Part shown: piece by piece, positions 62,002-64,000 of the stretch
How positions within the stretch are numbered: the stretch's first letter is position 1
Layout: each line of letters starts with the position of its first letter
Origin: Ancylobacter oerskovii
GTDB taxonomy: Bacteria > Pseudomonadota > Alphaproteobacteria > Rhizobiales > Xanthobacteraceae
DNA: 64,000 bases
Assembly (NCBI RefSeq): GCF_018390555.1
Contig: NZ_JAHBGB010000002.1
Location: 620,001-684,000 of the forward strand
Direction: 5' to 3'
Translations under genes and position numbers: made by a program
The notes under the pieces: model-generated
What the model was told of the DNA's origin: nothing
Database searches by the model: none
What the model saw: only the letters and a program-made list of their open reading frames with translations

Positions 62002-63441
62002 TCAGCCGTTCTTCACCATGACGTGGCGCACCACCGTGTAATCCTCCAGCGCATAGGCGGACAGGTCCTTGCCGTAGCCGGACTGCTTGAGGCCGCCATG
62101 CGGCATCTCGCTCACCAGCATGAAATGGCAGTTCACCCAGGTGCAGCCATATTGCAGCCGGGCGGCGGTGGCCATGCCGCGGGAGATGTCCTTGGTCCAC
62201 ACCGAGGAGGCGAGGCCGTAATCGCTGTCGTTGGCCCAGGCCACCGCGTCCTCGACCTCCTTGAACCGCGTCACCGAGACCACCGGGCCGAACACCTCGC
62301 GCCGGACGATCTCGTCCGATTGCAGCGCGCCGGCGACCACCGTCGGCTCATAGAAGAAGCCCTTGCCGGGGGCGAGCTTGCCGCCGGTGGCGATCTCGAT
62401 ATGGCCCACCTCCGAGGCGCGCTCGACGAAGGAGGCGACGCGGGCACGCTGGCGGGCGGAGATCAGCGGGCCGATGTCGTTCTCCTCGTCATTCGGCGAG
62501 GCGAATTTCAGCCCGGAGACGGCCGAGGCGAGATCGGCGACCAGCCTGTCATAGATGCGGTCCGCCGCGTAGATGCGGCAGGCGGCGGTGCAGTCCTGGC
62601 CGGCATTGTAGTAGCCGAACGCCTTCACGCCCTCAACCACCTCGGCGATGTCGGCATCGTCGAACACGATCACCGGCGCCTTGCCGCCGAGCTCGAGATG
62701 GGTGCGCTTCACGCTTCTTGCGGCGGCGGTCAGCACCTTCTTGCCGGTGGCGATGTCGCCGGTGAGCGAGACCATTGCCACCTTGGGATGGTTGATCAGC
62801 GCATTGCCGACGCTCTCGCCGCGCCCGACCACCACATTCACCACCCCTTCCGGGAAGATGTCGGCGATCAGCCGGGCCAGCTTCAGCGCGGTCAGCGGGG
62901 TCTGCTCGGAGGGCTTGATCACCACGGTATTGCCGCCGGCGAGTGCCGGCGCCAGCTTCCACGCCGCCATCATCAGCGGATAGTTCCACGGCGCGATGGA
63001 GGCGACGACGCCGATCGGGTCGCGGCGGATCATCGAGGTGTGGCCGGCGAGGTACTCGCCCGCCACCATGCCGTGCTGGGTGCGCACCGCGCCGGCGAAG
63101 AAGCGGAAGCAATCGACCACGCCGGGGATCTCGTCGCGCAGCACCGCGTGGCGCGGCTTGCCGCAGTTCAGCGCTTCCAGCGTGGCGAAGCTCTCGGCCT
63201 CCGCCTCGATGCGATCCGCGAGCTTCAGCAGCAGATAAGAGCGCTCCGCCGGCGTCGTGCGCGCCCAGCCGGCGAAGGCCTTGTCCGCCGCATTCACCGC
63301 CGCGTCGATCTGATCGGCTGAAGCTTCCGGCAGCTCGACCAGCGTTTCCTCGGTCTTCGGGTTGAGCACCGTCTCCGGGGCTTCGGTGCCGGCGGCGAAG
63401 GTGGCGCCGATCAGCATCTCGGTGTCGAGGGTGGCGGTCAT
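62002..63441 (-). CDS. patD: Gamma-aminobutyraldehyde dehydrogenase
   Basis: Oxidises 4-aminobutanal to GABA with NAD in putrescine degradation. The 479-residue aldehyde dehydrogenase has Glu in LELGGKAP (general base) and the nucleophile Cys in [14 protein letters not shown], the latter context being that of E. coli PatD (YdcW). The C-terminal [27 protein letters not shown] segment also matches. Nine bases separate it from the upstream importer permease, so it belongs to a polyamine-uptake operon like ydcSTUV-patD. Confidence 0.92.
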   Translation of the reverse strand: MTATLDTEMLIGATFAAGTEAPETVLNPKTEETLVELPEASADQIDAAVNAADKAFAGWARTTPAERSYLLLKLADRIEAEAESFATLEALNCGKPRHAVLRDEIPGVVDCFRFFAGAVRTQHGMVAGEYLAGHTSMIRRDPIGVVASIAPWNYPLMMAAWKLAPALAGGNTVVIKPSEQTPLTALKLARLIADIFPEGVVNVVVGRGESVGNALINHPKVAMVSLTGDIATGKKVLTAAARSVKRTHLELGGKAPVIVFDDADIAEVVEGVKAFGYYNAGQDCTAACRIYAADRIYDRLVADLASAVSGLKFASPNDEENDIGPLISARQRARVASFVERASEVGHIEIATGGKLAPGKGFFYEPTVVAGALQSDEIVRREVFGPVVSVTRFKEVEDAVAWANDSDYGLASSVWTKDISRGMATAARLQYGCTWVNCHFMLVSEMPHGGLKQSGYGKDLSAYALEDYTVVRHVMVKNG

Positions 63442-63450
63442 GGATTTCTC

Positions 63451-64000
63451 CTATTTGCCGGCCGCACCGGTTCCGCGCGCCGTTCCACCCTCGCGGGTGA
63501 GGTAATAGGCGGCGAGGATGGGCAGGAAGGTGACGAGGATGACGAGCACGGCGACGACGTTGGTCACCGGCCGCTGGCGGGGGCGGATCAGCTCGGACAG
63601 CATCCAGATCGGCAGCGTCGATTGCTGGCCGGCGGTGAAGGTGGTGACGATCACCTCGTCGAAGGACAGCGCGAAAGCGAGCATGCCGCCGGCGAGCAGC
63701 GCGGTGCCGATGTTCGGCAAGACGACGAGGCGGAAGGTCTGGAAGGCATCGGCACCGAGATCCATCGACGCCTCGATGAGCGAGGGCGACAGCCGGCGCA
63801 GCCGGGCGACCGCATTATTGTAGACGACGACGATGCAGAAGGTCGCGTGGCCGAGCACGATGGTCCAGAAGGAGAAGGGCATCTCCATCAGCCCGAAGGC
63901 CTGGCGCAGCGCGATGCCGGTGACGATGCCCGGCAGGGCGATGGGCAGCACGAAGAGCAGCGAAATCGGCTCGCGGCCGAAGAACTTCGCCCGCGCCAGC
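63451..64000 (-). CDS. ABC transporter permease, PotC/YdcV type (5' end beyond window)
   Basis: The C-terminal 180 or so residues of an importer permease. The frame stays open to the window edge ([24 protein letters not shown]...), so the start and remaining subunits lie outside. The coupling loop is [23 protein letters not shown]. Its tight link to patD suggests putrescine or a related polyamine as substrate. Confidence 0.9.
   Translation of the reverse strand, partial: LARAKFFGREPISLLFVLPIALPGIVTGIALRQAFGLMEMPFSFWTIVLGHATFCIVVVYNNAVARLRRLSPSLIEASMDLGADAFQTFRLVVLPNIGTALLAGGMLAFALSFDEVIVTTFTAGQQSTLPIWMLSELIRPRQRPVTNVVAVLVILVTFLPILAAYYLTREGGTARGTGAAGK

Overview
The window is high-GC DNA, dense with genes, from an alphaproteobacterium. 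Most likely it is a member of the Hyphomicrobiales close to Xanthobacteraceae (Ancylobacter, Starkeya or a relative). This is inferred from the class I lysyl-tRNA synthetase, the many binding-protein ABC importers for polyamines and amino acids, the HutD, DUF1028, XapX and DUF1097 accessory proteins, and the small palindromic intergenic repeats. There are no insertion sequences, phage genes or CRISPR arrays. The only RNA gene seen is tRNA-Gly(CCC) at 27358-27431.

Left part (1-12.7 kb): a cut-off thiamine-diphosphate enzyme, a secreted two-domain CVNH protein, lysyl-tRNA synthetase, an orphan amino-acid-type binding protein, a membrane glycosyltransferase with an extra N-terminal domain, a copper chaperone of the SCO family and a PAS-PAS-GGDEF-EAL protein. 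Two stretches without genes (about 1.68-2.23 kb and 7.25-9.46 kb) hold degenerate tandem repeats.

12.7-26.6 kb: a large catabolic locus around a LysR regulator. Leftward lie a spermidine/putrescine-type ABC importer, a D-2-hydroxyacid dehydrogenase and HutD. Rightward lies a run with an HpaB-type flavin-dependent monooxygenase, its flavin reductase, an M20 amidohydrolase, RidA, DUF1028, a GlcG/HbpS protein, a glutathione-S-transferase-like protein and a type II dehydroquinase paralogue that lacks key catalytic residues. The same T-N11-A palindrome lies in front of both arms. This is the best candidate for an undescribed pathway, probably for a nitrogen-containing aromatic or heterocyclic compound.

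26.6-43.6 kb: a BRCT protein, the tRNA, an esterase, a CoA-transferase/methylmalonyl-CoA decarboxylase pair and a two-component system. An amide-directed region follows: a variant amidohydrolase, DUF1097, a Tat-exported gamma-glutamyltransferase, HdeA, two tandem XapX proteins, formamidase and a GntR regulator. A second polyamine-type ABC importer closes it.

43.6-64 kb: arginine and polyamine metabolism. Arginine deiminase sits between two antiporters. An IclR regulator with repeated palindromic operators lies between an FAD amine oxidase/SDR pair and a polar amino-acid ABC importer that runs into a second FAD oxidase. MarC, an RND efflux pair, a periplasmic nucleosidase, gamma-aminobutyraldehyde dehydrogenase and the start of a third polyamine-type ABC importer complete the window. 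The co-location of importers, oxidases and PatD suggests that imported polyamines or amino acids are used as carbon and nitrogen sources.
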